Assembly (NCBI RefSeq): GCF_047556435.1
Contig: NZ_CP180210.1
Span: forward strand, 3,224,001 to 3,288,000
Direction: 5' to 3'
DNA length: 64,000 nt
Source: Alteromonas sp047556435
GTDB lineage: Bacteria; Pseudomonadota; Gammaproteobacteria; Enterobacterales; Alteromonadaceae
Shown: one piece after another, positions 35,541 through 44,742 of the stretch
Position numbering within the stretch: position 1 is the stretch's first letter
How the letters are laid out: each line of letters starts with the position of its first letter
Made by a program: the position numbers and the translations under genes
Notes under the pieces: generated by a model
Seen by the model: only the letters and a program-made list of their open reading frames with translations
The model's database searches: none
What the model was told of the DNA's origin: nothing

Positions 35541-36020
35541 ATGAAACTGTTATGCATCCTTGGCCTTGCTGCCACACTTTTTACGTCTGTATCGTTTGCC
35601 TCTTCCGCGCAGGTAAACACTGCCGTGCACCTTGATGTTTTTAAGACAGCCACCTGTGGCTGCTGTAAAAAATGGATTTCGCACTTAAAGCAATCCGAGA
35701 TTGCAGTCGCCAGTCAGGATCTGCCATACCTTGACGTGCTCAAAAGAGATGCCGGTATCGCACCCGCCTACCGCTCCTGCCATACGGCATTTTCTAAGGA
35801 CGGCTTCGTGTTTGAAGGTCACGTCCCTGCACGCTATATCAAAACGTTTCTGGCCTCTCCCCCTGCAGGCGCACTTGGCTTATCCGTACCCGGCATGCCA
35901 GCGGGAAGTCCGGGTATGGAGATGGGTGACCGCTTTACGCCCTATAACATCATGCTCTTAAATGAAGATGGCAGTGCCAGCGTATTCGCCCACATTGCCA
36001 GCTATGAGGAGCAGTTCTGA
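35541..36020 (+). CDS. DUF411 (CopG-type) periplasmic copper protein
   Basis: A 159-residue protein with a signal peptide (MKLLCILGLAATLFTSVSFAS) and the DUF411 thioredoxin-like core. The characteristic CGCC motif in KTATCGCCKKW and a later Cys in YRSCHTAF are present, as is a Met-rich segment MPAGSPGMEMGD near the C-terminus. Family members encoded in copper operons (CopG of Vibrio and Pseudomonas) bind several copper ions through these cysteines and are thought to act in periplasmic copper redox handling. Start 35541 was chosen for the signal peptide. The stop overlaps the next gene's start (TGATGA). Confidence 0.85.
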   Translation: MKLLCILGLAATLFTSVSFASSAQVNTAVHLDVFKTATCGCCKKWISHLKQSEIAVASQDLPYLDVLKRDAGIAPAYRSCHTAFSKDGFVFEGHVPARYIKTFLASPPAGALGLSVPGMPAGSPGMEMGDRFTPYNIMLLNEDGSASVFAHIASYEEQF

Positions 36021-37336
36021 TGATACGCCGCAGACTCATTCAACTCACTGCCCTGTTAGTGATAAGTCATCCGCTACAGGCTAACGAGCCACTGCCGCTG
36101 GATGACGCTATTACCAGGGCTGTGGCATCGGATCCCTGGCACGAGGGTAATCAGTTACAGCAGCAGGCTGTCGAGGCCCGCAGTGAGGGGGCAACGGCCT
36201 TGCCTGACCCGATGCTGTCTTTGGGCGTGGTCAATTTGCCCACCGACAGTTTTTCGTTTGCACAAGAGAATATGACGCAGCTTAAAGCCGGCATCAGTCA
36301 GTCTTTTCCTCGCGGCGACACACTGGCTATACGACAATCGCAATTACAATTGCAGGCAACCGCCTACCCGCTAATGCGCGAGGTGCGCCGCGCACAGGTC
36401 AAAAGCACGGTGGCGGTACTGTGGTTCGATGCCTGGCAAGCGACAGAAACGCTGGCACTGATTGAAAAAGACACCTCGCTGTTTGAGCAAATGGTAGACG
36501 TAGCCGAAGCTGGCTATCGCTCGGCGCTGGGCAAAACCCGGCAACAGGATGTGATCCGCGCCCAACTGGAGCTGGTGCAACTGGCAGACCGCCAGACTGT
36601 TGCCCGGCAACAGCGCGACGCTGCGCTGGCAAAGCTTTCTGAATGGATAGCTATTTCGGCACAGACCACATTTTTGGAACCGGAATCAACACAAGCGCTG
36701 TTCCCTCGCGCGGCCAGACTATTGGCAATGACAGAGGAAGCCCGCATCACGGCGTTACGTCAGCATCCGAGGCTGCGTCAGATTGCGGTGCGCCAGGCCG
36801 TTGCCGATAAAGGTGTCACACTGGCCAGACAGGCTCATAAACCAATGTGGGGCGTGAATGCCAGCTATGCGCTGCGGGATGACAGCCCGCAAGGGATGGA
36901 CCGGGCCGACTTTTTCAGCATTGGCGTCAGTGTAGAATTACCGCTTTTCAGCAGCGTGAGACAGGACAGTGAAGTAAGCGCATCGGTAGCAGAGGCACAA
37001 TCTGTGGTTACCGAACAGCGGCTGGCACTGCGCGACATGCTTGCGGCGGTGCGTACTGCCAACAACACGCTTACGCGACTGACACAGCGCAAGCAGTTGT
37101 ACCAGAACAAGTTACTCTCTCAAACCGCTGAACAGGCCGACGCCGCCCTTACCGCCTATACCAACGACGATGGTGATTTTGCCGAGGTCGTGCGGGCCCG
37201 TATTGCGCAGTTAAACGCCCACCTCGCTGCACTGGCTATTGAGGGAGATATTTACCGGGAGTACGCCCGCCTGTCCTACTACGCCGCCACAGAACAACAC
37301 ATCGCAGGCACCACTGCGCAAGGAGTAAACCCATGA
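36020..37336 (+). CDS. CusC-like outer-membrane efflux channel (TolC family)
   Basis: A 438-residue TolC-family outer-membrane factor, the exit duct of the tripartite metal pump. An N-terminal signal peptide ends near LQANEP. Long helical hairpins with repeated Leu, Ala and Gln follow the two-fold pattern of the family, with LPDPMLSLGVVNLP in the first repeat and FFSIGVSVELPLFSS in the second. It lacks a lipobox, unlike E. coli CusC. It begins within the stop of the DUF411 gene and overlaps the adaptor gene by four bases, so all are translated from one message. Confidence 0.9.
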   Translation: MIRRRLIQLTALLVISHPLQANEPLPLDDAITRAVASDPWHEGNQLQQQAVEARSEGATALPDPMLSLGVVNLPTDSFSFAQENMTQLKAGISQSFPRGDTLAIRQSQLQLQATAYPLMREVRRAQVKSTVAVLWFDAWQATETLALIEKDTSLFEQMVDVAEAGYRSALGKTRQQDVIRAQLELVQLADRQTVARQQRDAALAKLSEWIAISAQTTFLEPESTQALFPRAARLLAMTEEARITALRQHPRLRQIAVRQAVADKGVTLARQAHKPMWGVNASYALRDDSPQGMDRADFFSIGVSVELPLFSSVRQDSEVSASVAEAQSVVTEQRLALRDMLAAVRTANNTLTRLTQRKQLYQNKLLSQTAEQADAALTAYTNDDGDFAEVVRARIAQLNAHLAALAIEGDIYREYARLSYYAATEQHIAGTTAQGVNP

Positions 37337-39087
37337 AAACGTCGCTGACTATTATCGCCACAGCAGTGGTCGGGGTCGTCATAGGGGGCGTGTCGGTCTC
37401 TTATTATGAGAGTGCGAACAGCACCGCAGACAGTGCACAAGACGATGGAGAGAAGAAACCACTATATTGGGTTGCGCCCATGGACGACAGTTATCGACGC
37501 GATGGGCCCGGTAAGTCGCCAATGGGTATGGATCTGGTACCGGTCTATGCCGATGACAGCAGCGGCGAAGACAGCCCGGGCACAGTGTCTATCTCACCCA
37601 CAGTGGTCAACAACCTGGGTGTAAAAACGGCGGCCGTCACCTCAGGTGTGTTGGATTCACGGATTAACACTGTCGGCTATGTGCAGTACAACGAAGACAA
37701 CCTGGTGCATATCCATCCGCGCGTGGAAGGCTGGATTGATACTTTGTATGTAAAAGCACAGGGCGATCCCGTGGAGAAAAATGCCCCCCTCTATACCCTG
37801 TACTCTCCGCAATTGGTGAATGCACAGGAAGAGTACCTGATTGCACTAAAGCGTGCCGACAGCACCTTAATCCGGGCAGCAAAAGAACGATTAGCCGCAC
37901 TCCAGCTCTCTTCGCAATTCATCGATACGCTCACCCAAACCCGCACCGTTGAACAAACTGTAACGTTTTATGCCCCTCAATCTGGCGTGGTCGATGCGCT
38001 GCAGGTACGTGAAGGCTTTTATGTAAAACCGGGCACCACGGTTATGAGCATTGGTAAACTGGACTCTGTATGGGTTGAGGCCGAGGTATTTGAAAGTGAT
38101 ACCGCACTTATCGAGGCCGGTCAGGCCGTGACGATGACCCTTGACTATCTGCCCGGCAAAACCTGGGAAGGTCAGGTGGACTACGTTTATCCGTCACTGA
38201 ATCCAACTACCCGGACATTGCGCGTGAGACTGGCTTTCGACAATGACAACGATGCGCTAAAACCCAATATGTTTGCCCAACTGACAATTCACGCCCAACC
38301 GGGTGAAAGTACGTTGCTGGTCCCGCGTTCGGCCGTAATAAGCACAGGCAGCCAGGAACGGGTCGTACTGGCGAAAGGTGATGGCAAATTTAAATCCGTA
38401 GAAGTCACCACCGGCCGCGCCAATGGCGAGCAGATTCAGATCCTCGACGGCCTGATGAAGGATGACGTTGTGGTAGTCTCTGCGCAGTTCCTCATTGATT
38501 CGGAGTCCAGCAAAACGTCGGACTTCCTGCGCATGTCAGACAGCAGCCAGCCGGAATTGGTATGGGTTGAGGGTGAAGTGCAAAGCGTCATGGTGGCGCA
38601 TCGCATGGCCACCATCAGTCACGCCCCTGTCCCCGAGTGGGACTGGCCCGCCATGACAATGGATTTTACTGTGGATGACAATGTTGATATTGAAGCTCTG
38701 TCCAATGCGGTGTCACTGCATATGGAAATGACCCAGTCTGCAGACGGTAACTACCGTATTACCGGTATCCACATTATGACCACTAAAGACGATAACACGG
38801 CCTCGCGCGCCACGGTTAATGGCGAGATTGAAGCCATTGCCAGCAGCCAGCGTGTGATGACGATCCATCGCGATGCGATTGAGAAGTGGAACCGGCCGGC
38901 CGCCACGATGGACTTTACCGTCGCCGATCATATCGATATGACGGCTTTTGCGGCAGGTGACAGAGTTCGCTTTACTTTCGAAGTGGGCGAGGACTTTGTG
39001 ATCACAGAAATAATGCATCATTCAGCTAACGGCGGCGATGAGGCAAGTCACGACACGCACAGTGCACATCAGGGAGGACAGCCATGA
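37333..39087 (+). CDS. CusB-like adaptor with two C-terminal CusF-like domains
   Basis: A 584-residue periplasmic membrane-fusion protein of a heavy-metal RND pump. A single N-terminal hydrophobic segment (about residues 5-22) is followed by a heavy-metal-binding segment YWVAPMDDSYRRDGPGKSPM and MGMDLVPVY, then the barrel-sandwich and beta-barrel domains to about 395. Two CusF-like copper chaperone domains are fused at the C-terminus. The first keeps all four Cu(I) ligands: His430, Trp438, Met441 and Met443. In the second His512 and Met526 remain, but the Trp and first Met are Arg521 and Ala524. A His-rich tail ends the protein. It overlaps both neighbours by four bases. Confidence 0.92.
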   Translation: MKTSLTIIATAVVGVVIGGVSVSYYESANSTADSAQDDGEKKPLYWVAPMDDSYRRDGPGKSPMGMDLVPVYADDSSGEDSPGTVSISPTVVNNLGVKTAAVTSGVLDSRINTVGYVQYNEDNLVHIHPRVEGWIDTLYVKAQGDPVEKNAPLYTLYSPQLVNAQEEYLIALKRADSTLIRAAKERLAALQLSSQFIDTLTQTRTVEQTVTFYAPQSGVVDALQVREGFYVKPGTTVMSIGKLDSVWVEAEVFESDTALIEAGQAVTMTLDYLPGKTWEGQVDYVYPSLNPTTRTLRVRLAFDNDNDALKPNMFAQLTIHAQPGESTLLVPRSAVISTGSQERVVLAKGDGKFKSVEVTTGRANGEQIQILDGLMKDDVVVVSAQFLIDSESSKTSDFLRMSDSSQPELVWVEGEVQSVMVAHRMATISHAPVPEWDWPAMTMDFTVDDNVDIEALSNAVSLHMEMTQSADGNYRITGIHIMTTKDDNTASRATVNGEIEAIASSQRVMTIHRDAIEKWNRPAATMDFTVADHIDMTAFAAGDRVRFTFEVGEDFVITEIMHHSANGGDEASHDTHSAHQGGQP

Positions 39088-42000
39088 TTGCCGCGATCAT
39101 TCGCTGGTCGGTGCACAACCGCTTTTTTGTGGTACTTGCTACCTTGATCCTCGTTGGTGGGGGGATCTACTCACTCAAAGAAACGCCGGTGGATGCTATT
39201 CCCGACCTGTCTGACGTGCAGGTAATTGTAAAAACCAGCTATCCGGGACAAGCGCCTCAGGTAGTGCAGGATCAGGTCACCTACCCGCTGACTACCGCGA
39301 TGCTTTCAGTGCCGGGCGCAAAGACCGTACGCGGGTTCAGCTTCTTTGGCGACTCTTTTGTGTATGTGATTTTCGATGAAGATACTGACCTGTATTGGGC
39401 GCGTAGCCGGGTACTGGAATATTTAAGCCAGGTCGCGCCTATGCTTCCTGAGACGGCAAAACCGCAACTTGGCCCGGATGCCACCGGTGTGGGCTGGGTT
39501 TATTTGTATGCCCTGGTTGATCGCACCGGCCAGCACGATATCAGTGAACTTCGCAGCATTCAGGACTGGTTCCTAAAATACGAATTACAGTCGGTGGAAG
39601 GCGTCTCTGAAGTCGCGCCCGTAGGCGGCATGGTAAAACAGTATCAGGTGCAGGTGTCGCCGGATAAACTGCGCGCTTACGCTATCCCACTAACGCAGGT
39701 GCAAACTGCGCTTCGCCGTGGCAATCAGGAAACCGGCGCCTCGGTGATAGAAATGGCGGAAGCCGAATATATGGTGACCGCTTCCGGCTATATAAAAAGC
39801 AAAGACGACATTCGCCAAATTCCGCTGGGCATGAATGCGCAAGGCACCCCGCTGACCATCGGCGATATTGCCGAGGTCTCACTGGGGCCACAAATGCGCC
39901 GGGGCATAGCTGAATTAAACGGTGAAGGCGAAACCGTAGGCGGCATTGTGGTCATGCGCTTTGGTGAGAACGCCCAAAAAACCATTGATGGTGTCAAAGC
40001 CCGTCTTGAGGAACTGAAGGCAAGCCTGCCGGAAGGCGTCGAAGTTGTGACGGTGTATGACCGTTCTGGCTTGATCGGAAATGCGGTAGACAACCTCTGG
40101 CAGAAACTGCTGGAAGAATTCATTGTGGTTGCGCTGGTATGTATCGCATTTTTATTCCACGTGCGCTCTTCGCTGGTAGCCATCTTATGTTTACCCATTG
40201 GTATCTTAACCGCCTTTATCATCATGCATCTGCAGGGCATTAATGCCAACATCATGTCGTTGGGTGGCATTGCGATTGCAATCGGCGCCATGGTCGACGG
40301 TGCGATTGTCATGATTGAAAACATGCACAAGCACATAGAAAAAACGCCGCTGACGAAAGAAAACCGCTGGGAAATCGTGATCCGTTCTGCCAGTGAAGTC
40401 GGCCCGGCGTTGTTTTTCTCATTGTTAATTATCACCGTATCGTTTCTGCCGGTATTTACGCTTGAAGCGCAGGAAGGCCGTATGTTTCTGCCGTTGGCCT
40501 TTACCAAAACCTACGCCATGGCGGCAGCGGCAGCTTTGGCAATCACACTGGTGCCCGTATTGATGGGCTACTTTATTCGAGGAAAAATCGTTGCTGAAGA
40601 GAAAAACCCGGTAAACCGACTGCTAAAAGCGATCTACTTCCCGGTTCTCAAGGTGGTGTTGAACTGGCCCAAAGTCACACTGTTGCTGGCAGTCATTGTG
40701 ACCGTTGTCGGCTTTACCCCCATCACAAAAATCGGCAGTGAGTTTATGCCCCCTCTGGACGAGGGCGATTTGATGTATATGCCCACCACTTATCCGGGAC
40801 TGTCGATAGGTAAAGCCCGCGAGTTATTGCAACAGACCGATAAACTCATTAGCACGGTACCGGAGGTGAAGACCGTATTTGGTAAAGTGGGCCGCGCAGA
40901 AACCGCAACGGATCCCGCCCCACTGACCATGATCGAAACCTTTATTCAGCTCAAGCCACGCGAGGAATGGCGTGAAGGCATGACCACTGACAAACTTAAG
41001 GCCGAACTGGATGCGCTGGTAAAATTTCCCGGACTGACCAACGCCTGGGTAATGCCGATTAAAACCCGTATCGACATGCTTGCCACCGGCATTAAAACGC
41101 CTGTGGGTATTAAGGTAGCCGGTCCTGAGCTGGCCGTTATTCAGCAAATCGGTAAGGAACTGGAAACCGTGATTGGCGAGGTAGCAGGCACAGCCTCTGT
41201 GTACTCCGAACGCGTTGCCGGTGGCCGCTATCTGCGTGTTGATATTCAGCGAAGCAAAGCGGCCCGCTATGGGCTGAATGTGGCAGATATTCAACAGGTC
41301 GTTGCCACCGCTATCGGAGGAATGAATGTCACACAAACTGTGGAGGGGCTGGAGCGCTACCCAGTCAACCTGCGCTATCCTCAGGAATATCGTGACTCAC
41401 CTGAATCGTTACGCCGCCTGCCTATCGTTACGCCTCAGGGCGCCCGCATCGCGCTTGGCGACGTAGCCAATGTCTATATCGAAGACGGCCCGCCGGGCAT
41501 TAAGAGCGAGAACGCGCGGGTGAACGGCTGGGTGTTTGTCGATATTGATAACGTGGATGTTGGCAGCTATGTAGAGCAGGCCCGTGCCCGCGTTGCGGAA
41601 AAAATAGACTTACCGCCCGGCTATTCGCTTACCTGGTCAGGGCAATACGAATACATGGAACGCGCCAAGGCGAAGCTGACTTATGTGATACCGCTGACAC
41701 TGGCGATTATTGTGGTATTGCTGTATCTGAACTTCCGCCGGGTTACTGAGGTGCTGTTGATTATGAGTTCGCTGCCACTGGCAATGCTTGGCGGTATCTG
41801 GCTGATGGTCGCCCTCTCTTACAATTTCTCGGTCGCGGTAGGTGTCGGCTTTATTGCGCTGGCCGGGGTAGCGGTAGAAATCGGCGTGATTATGCTGGTT
41901 TACCTGAATCAATCCTATGAAGCGCTGCTTGCACAAGCAAAGGAAAGCGGGACAGCGCCTACAGCAAAGCAGCTTCGACATGCCGTGTTGGAGGGAGCCG

Positions 42001-42218
42001 GATTACGCGTTCGCCCTGTTATGATGACATCAGCCACGATCATTATTGGTTTGCTACCTATTCTGTTCGCAGACGGTACCGGGGCTGAAGTCATGAGCAG
42101 AATTGCCACGCCAATGGTAGGTGGCATGGCCAGTGCTGTGGTGCTGACATTGCTGGTACTTCCTGCCGCGTATTATCTCGTAAAAGTGCGCAGTTTGTCA
42201 GGGGAGGCAAATTCATGA
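39084..42218 (+). CDS. CusA-like heavy-metal efflux RND pump
   Basis: A 1044-residue inner-membrane proton-driven pump (E. coli CusA 1047), with twelve membrane segments and two large periplasmic loops. Family landmarks include ETPVDAIPDLSDVQVIV near the N-terminus, the TM4 segment GGIAIAIGAMVDGAIVMIEN with its conserved Asp, GSEFMPPLDEGDLMYMPTT, GRAETATDPAPLTMIET and the final GVEIGVIM-type membrane helix (AGVAVEIGVIMLVYL). This marks the Cu(I)/Ag(I) HME subgroup rather than the zinc-cobalt CzcA type. It overlaps the adaptor and the first PepSY gene by four bases each. Confidence 0.94.
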   Translation: MIAAIIRWSVHNRFFVVLATLILVGGGIYSLKETPVDAIPDLSDVQVIVKTSYPGQAPQVVQDQVTYPLTTAMLSVPGAKTVRGFSFFGDSFVYVIFDEDTDLYWARSRVLEYLSQVAPMLPETAKPQLGPDATGVGWVYLYALVDRTGQHDISELRSIQDWFLKYELQSVEGVSEVAPVGGMVKQYQVQVSPDKLRAYAIPLTQVQTALRRGNQETGASVIEMAEAEYMVTASGYIKSKDDIRQIPLGMNAQGTPLTIGDIAEVSLGPQMRRGIAELNGEGETVGGIVVMRFGENAQKTIDGVKARLEELKASLPEGVEVVTVYDRSGLIGNAVDNLWQKLLEEFIVVALVCIAFLFHVRSSLVAILCLPIGILTAFIIMHLQGINANIMSLGGIAIAIGAMVDGAIVMIENMHKHIEKTPLTKENRWEIVIRSASEVGPALFFSLLIITVSFLPVFTLEAQEGRMFLPLAFTKTYAMAAAAALAITLVPVLMGYFIRGKIVAEEKNPVNRLLKAIYFPVLKVVLNWPKVTLLLAVIVTVVGFTPITKIGSEFMPPLDEGDLMYMPTTYPGLSIGKARELLQQTDKLISTVPEVKTVFGKVGRAETATDPAPLTMIETFIQLKPREEWREGMTTDKLKAELDALVKFPGLTNAWVMPIKTRIDMLATGIKTPVGIKVAGPELAVIQQIGKELETVIGEVAGTASVYSERVAGGRYLRVDIQRSKAARYGLNVADIQQVVATAIGGMNVTQTVEGLERYPVNLRYPQEYRDSPESLRRLPIVTPQGARIALGDVANVYIEDGPPGIKSENARVNGWVFVDIDNVDVGSYVEQARARVAEKIDLPPGYSLTWSGQYEYMERAKAKLTYVIPLTLAIIVVLLYLNFRRVTEVLLIMSSLPLAMLGGIWLMVALSYNFSVAVGVGFIALAGVAVEIGVIMLVYLNQSYEALLAQAKESGTAPTAKQLRHAVLEGAGLRVRPVMMTSATIIIGLLPILFADGTGAEVMSRIATPMVGGMASAVVLTLLVLPAAYYLVKVRSLSGEANS

Positions 42219-42922
42219 TTGCTTTTTCACGACGCTGGCACCGCCGGATAATGCTTTTCACTGGTCTGCAGTTTTTATTATGGACGGCCAGCGGCCTGTA
42301 CATGGTGATCACCGACATCCATTTTATCCATGGCGAAACGCTGGTAACACAGCAAAAACCCGATATCGACTGGCAACAGGTGAAGATCTCTGTCAATGCG
42401 TTGCTATCTGAATACCCTGAAGCCAGTGATGTGTCGCTGAGTATGCACGCTGGCCTCCCCGTTTACCGTTTCAGACATACTGAAGACAACACCAGGGCAA
42501 TGGTGAATGCCACTAGTGGGGAGGCCATACCTTTACTTTCGCAATCGCAAGCCGAGGCCGTTGCACAGGCGTCTATGAAGGTGAAAGTGCCCGTCGAAGA
42601 CGCGTTACTGTTTACCTCAAATGGTCCTGAAGAAGTCAGTCCTCGCCATCTGCCATACTGGCAGGTGACATTTGAAGGCTGGACGTCGCCGACACTGTAT
42701 GTGAGTGCCGCAACCGGCGAGGTAGTCACCATAAGGCACCACTTCTGGCGCGCCTTCGACTGGATGTGGCGATTGCACATTATGGACTGGGATGACGGTG
42801 CCGACGTTGGCAATATTTTTCTGCTTATTTTCGCCTTCTCGGGATTATTCGCAGCCTTCGTGGGCGCACACCTCACACTATTTCACGTTAAACGTCCGGT
42901 AAAAAAATGGATAAAAGGATGA
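42215..42922 (+). CDS. PepSY-domain membrane protein 1
   Basis: A 235-residue protein with a membrane helix near each end (about 13-32 and 197-220) and a periplasmic PepSY-like region between. The N-terminal RRWHRRIMLF and WTASGLYMV and the pre-helix LHIMDWDDGADVGN motifs recur in the next gene, so the two are paralogues. Conserved histidines beside the helices resemble those of PepSY_TM proteins linked to metal or haem reduction, but no activity is known. Translationally coupled to cusA and to the next gene, it is a likely accessory part of the copper system. Confidence 0.78.
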   Translation: MIAFSRRWHRRIMLFTGLQFLLWTASGLYMVITDIHFIHGETLVTQQKPDIDWQQVKISVNALLSEYPEASDVSLSMHAGLPVYRFRHTEDNTRAMVNATSGEAIPLLSQSQAEAVAQASMKVKVPVEDALLFTSNGPEEVSPRHLPYWQVTFEGWTSPTLYVSAATGEVVTIRHHFWRAFDWMWRLHIMDWDDGADVGNIFLLIFAFSGLFAAFVGAHLTLFHVKRPVKKWIKG

Positions 42923-43659
42923 TGAATTTTCGCCGTTGGCACAAATGGCTGTCAGTTGTCGTCGCCGTTCAGCTTGTTATCTGGCTGGGAACGGGGTTGT
43001 ATTTTGCGCTTGCAGATCACAGCAAAGCTGCGGGTAATACCTATCGCAAAGCTATCGAGACCGGACACCAAAAACACAAAGCTCCGCTTGCAGACATTAC
43101 GTCGCTGCCGGTGAAAGACGCTAAAACAGTGCGGCTCTTTTACCTGCAAAATACGCCTTTCTATCTGGTTGAAAAACACACTTCAGCACACGCTTCTCAG
43201 CCAAGAAGCACCGTGGTATTTAACGCTGTTAACGGCACGCAGGTGCAGCTGGATGACGCTTTGATTCGAGAGCAGGCAATGAGGTCTTATTCAGGCCCTG
43301 GAACCATTCAGTCAGTCAGGTTACTGAAAGGCCCGATTAGCGAGCTCCCTGGATACGAAAACCCCGTCTGGGCTGTGGAAATGGACGATGATATTGCAAC
43401 CACCGTTTATTTGCGTGCTGACACAGCGCAAGTGATTGCTCACGTCGATGATCCGCGCCGCTTAAGAAACCTGATGTTCACACTGCACTTTATGGATTAT
43501 GCGAATGAAGGCAGTTTTAATAATCTGTTTTCGCAACTGTTTGGGGCAATGGCGTTATTGTTGACGCTAACGGGGATTTGGTGGCTGTATTTGATACAAA
43601 AAAACAAGGTTAGTCGTTATTACCGTCGAAAGTCCAGATTGGCATCAGCTGGTAGCTAA
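42907..43659 (+). CDS. PepSY-domain membrane protein 2
   Basis: A 250-residue paralogue of the preceding protein: N-terminal FRRWHKWLSVVV helix with WLGTGLYFAL, periplasmic middle, LHFMDYANEGSFNN and a second helix (about 211-231) before a basic tail. The start is uncertain between ATG 42907, 42919 and 42922; none has an ideal ribosome binding site, and coupling to the upstream stop at 42920-42922 is likely. It is the last gene of the copper operon, followed by a hairpin. Its role is inferred from context only. Confidence 0.75.
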   Translation: MDKRMMNFRRWHKWLSVVVAVQLVIWLGTGLYFALADHSKAAGNTYRKAIETGHQKHKAPLADITSLPVKDAKTVRLFYLQNTPFYLVEKHTSAHASQPRSTVVFNAVNGTQVQLDDALIREQAMRSYSGPGTIQSVRLLKGPISELPGYENPVWAVEMDDDIATTVYLRADTAQVIAHVDDPRRLRNLMFTLHFMDYANEGSFNNLFSQLFGAMALLLTLTGIWWLYLIQKNKVSRYYRRKSRLASAGS

Positions 43660-43675
43660 GAGGCCTTGAGTGTGG

Positions 43676-43709
43676 CCGCGCACAGACAACGTGCGCGGAC
43701 TTTGATTTT
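43676..43709 (+). terminator. Terminator at the end of the copper operon
   Basis: Stem CCGCGCAC (43676-43683), loop of seven bases, GTGCGCGG (43691-43698), followed by ACTTTGATTTT. It stands between the convergent PepSY and hydrolase genes. The T-run is imperfect. Confidence 0.65.
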
Positions 43710-43716
43710 GCCGTTG

Positions 43717-44742
43717 TTACCGGATGCTGGTTTGCAAAAAGCTTTCCAGCATCATCTGCATTTGCCTGAATAACGGATTCGCTTTGGGAACAGCACACTC
43801 TTCGGTTTCATTCACCAGCGTACGGTTAAAGCGCATTTCCATCAACAGTGGCGAATTTACCACCAAATCTGCATGACAAAGCTGGTAACTTTCATCAATA
43901 ACAAAGAAAGTATTGTCGCCATTGGCGTGCTTCATCAGGTTTTCTACGCCATGAATTGGAGTGGTATTGTCAGCCTGAGAGTGCGCCGCAAACAAAGGCA
44001 CATTCAATGTTTTTCCCGCCTCAAGCTGCGCACGAATATCATCAATGATGTCCATTAACTCAAGACCGGCAAAACCCGCAACGGAAGGATATTTATACGG
44101 GTTGGGGCCGTAGGTGATGTAACTGCCATCTATCACTCTGGCTAACAGCTTTATCCCCCAGATGCGCGACATGCTCTCGGCATTATCGGTCAGCGCCAAC
44201 GCGCCCGAGAACAGCATCACCGCATCCAGACTCTCAGTGTCGTCGAGTGCCTGTTGCACAACCAGTGCGCCACCGGTAGAAAAGCCCCCGGCAATCACGG
44301 TTTTTCCCATGGAGTGAGCAATAGCCATTACGTCATCAATATGAGACTGCCAACGCTCAGCAAGATCCCAGTCTTCCATATCCTCATCAGCGTCGCGTAA
44401 GCCATGCCCCGGCAGTAAGGGGACCAGTACGGTATAGCCTTGCTCATGAACGATGCGCGCGATTTCGCGCATGAAAAATGGCGAATCGCTTAAGCCATGC
44501 ACCAGCACTGCCACCTTTTCTGACGGTGCATCATCGTAAAGCATGAACGGGGCATTGCCCTCGTTGCGTAGCAGCGGCGAGCACACTTTAAACTGATTCA
44601 GCTTGGGTTCCCGACATGGTTGCACAGTGCCTAACTCAGCCTGATACAGTTCAGCAAACTTATCCATTGCAGCATCCGGCGCTGCAAACACAGGAAATGC
44701 GAGCAGCCCGGCAACTGCTAAGAGAATACGTGAGGTCCGCAC
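43717..44742 (-). CDS. Secreted alpha/beta hydrolase (lipase/esterase-like)
   Basis: A 341-residue protein with a signal peptide (MRTSRILLAVAGLLAFPVFA). The alpha/beta hydrolase fold shows the oxyanion HGLSDSP segment (near 83), PLLPGHGLRDAD, the nucleophile elbow GGFSTGGA (Ser of GxSxG), the acid-bearing AAHSQADNTTP and a late His in YQLCHADLV. The catalytic triad thus seems complete. It resembles monoacylglycerol lipase/carboxylesterase-type serine hydrolases; the substrate cannot be assigned. Two cysteines (near 43 and 54) could form a disulfide. It is convergent with the copper operon and stands alone. Confidence 0.8.
   Translation of the reverse strand: MRTSRILLAVAGLLAFPVFAAPDAAMDKFAELYQAELGTVQPCREPKLNQFKVCSPLLRNEGNAPFMLYDDAPSEKVAVLVHGLSDSPFFMREIARIVHEQGYTVLVPLLPGHGLRDADEDMEDWDLAERWQSHIDDVMAIAHSMGKTVIAGGFSTGGALVVQQALDDTESLDAVMLFSGALALTDNAESMSRIWGIKLLARVIDGSYITYGPNPYKYPSVAGFAGLELMDIIDDIRAQLEAGKTLNVPLFAAHSQADNTTPIHGVENLMKHANGDNTFFVIDESYQLCHADLVVNSPLLMEMRFNRTLVNETEECAVPKANPLFRQMQMMLESFLQTSIR

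Noticed and set aside
39788..40507. 239-codon minus-strand frame opposite the CusA gene
   Set aside because: Antisense shadow; the plus strand encodes conserved RND membrane segments here.
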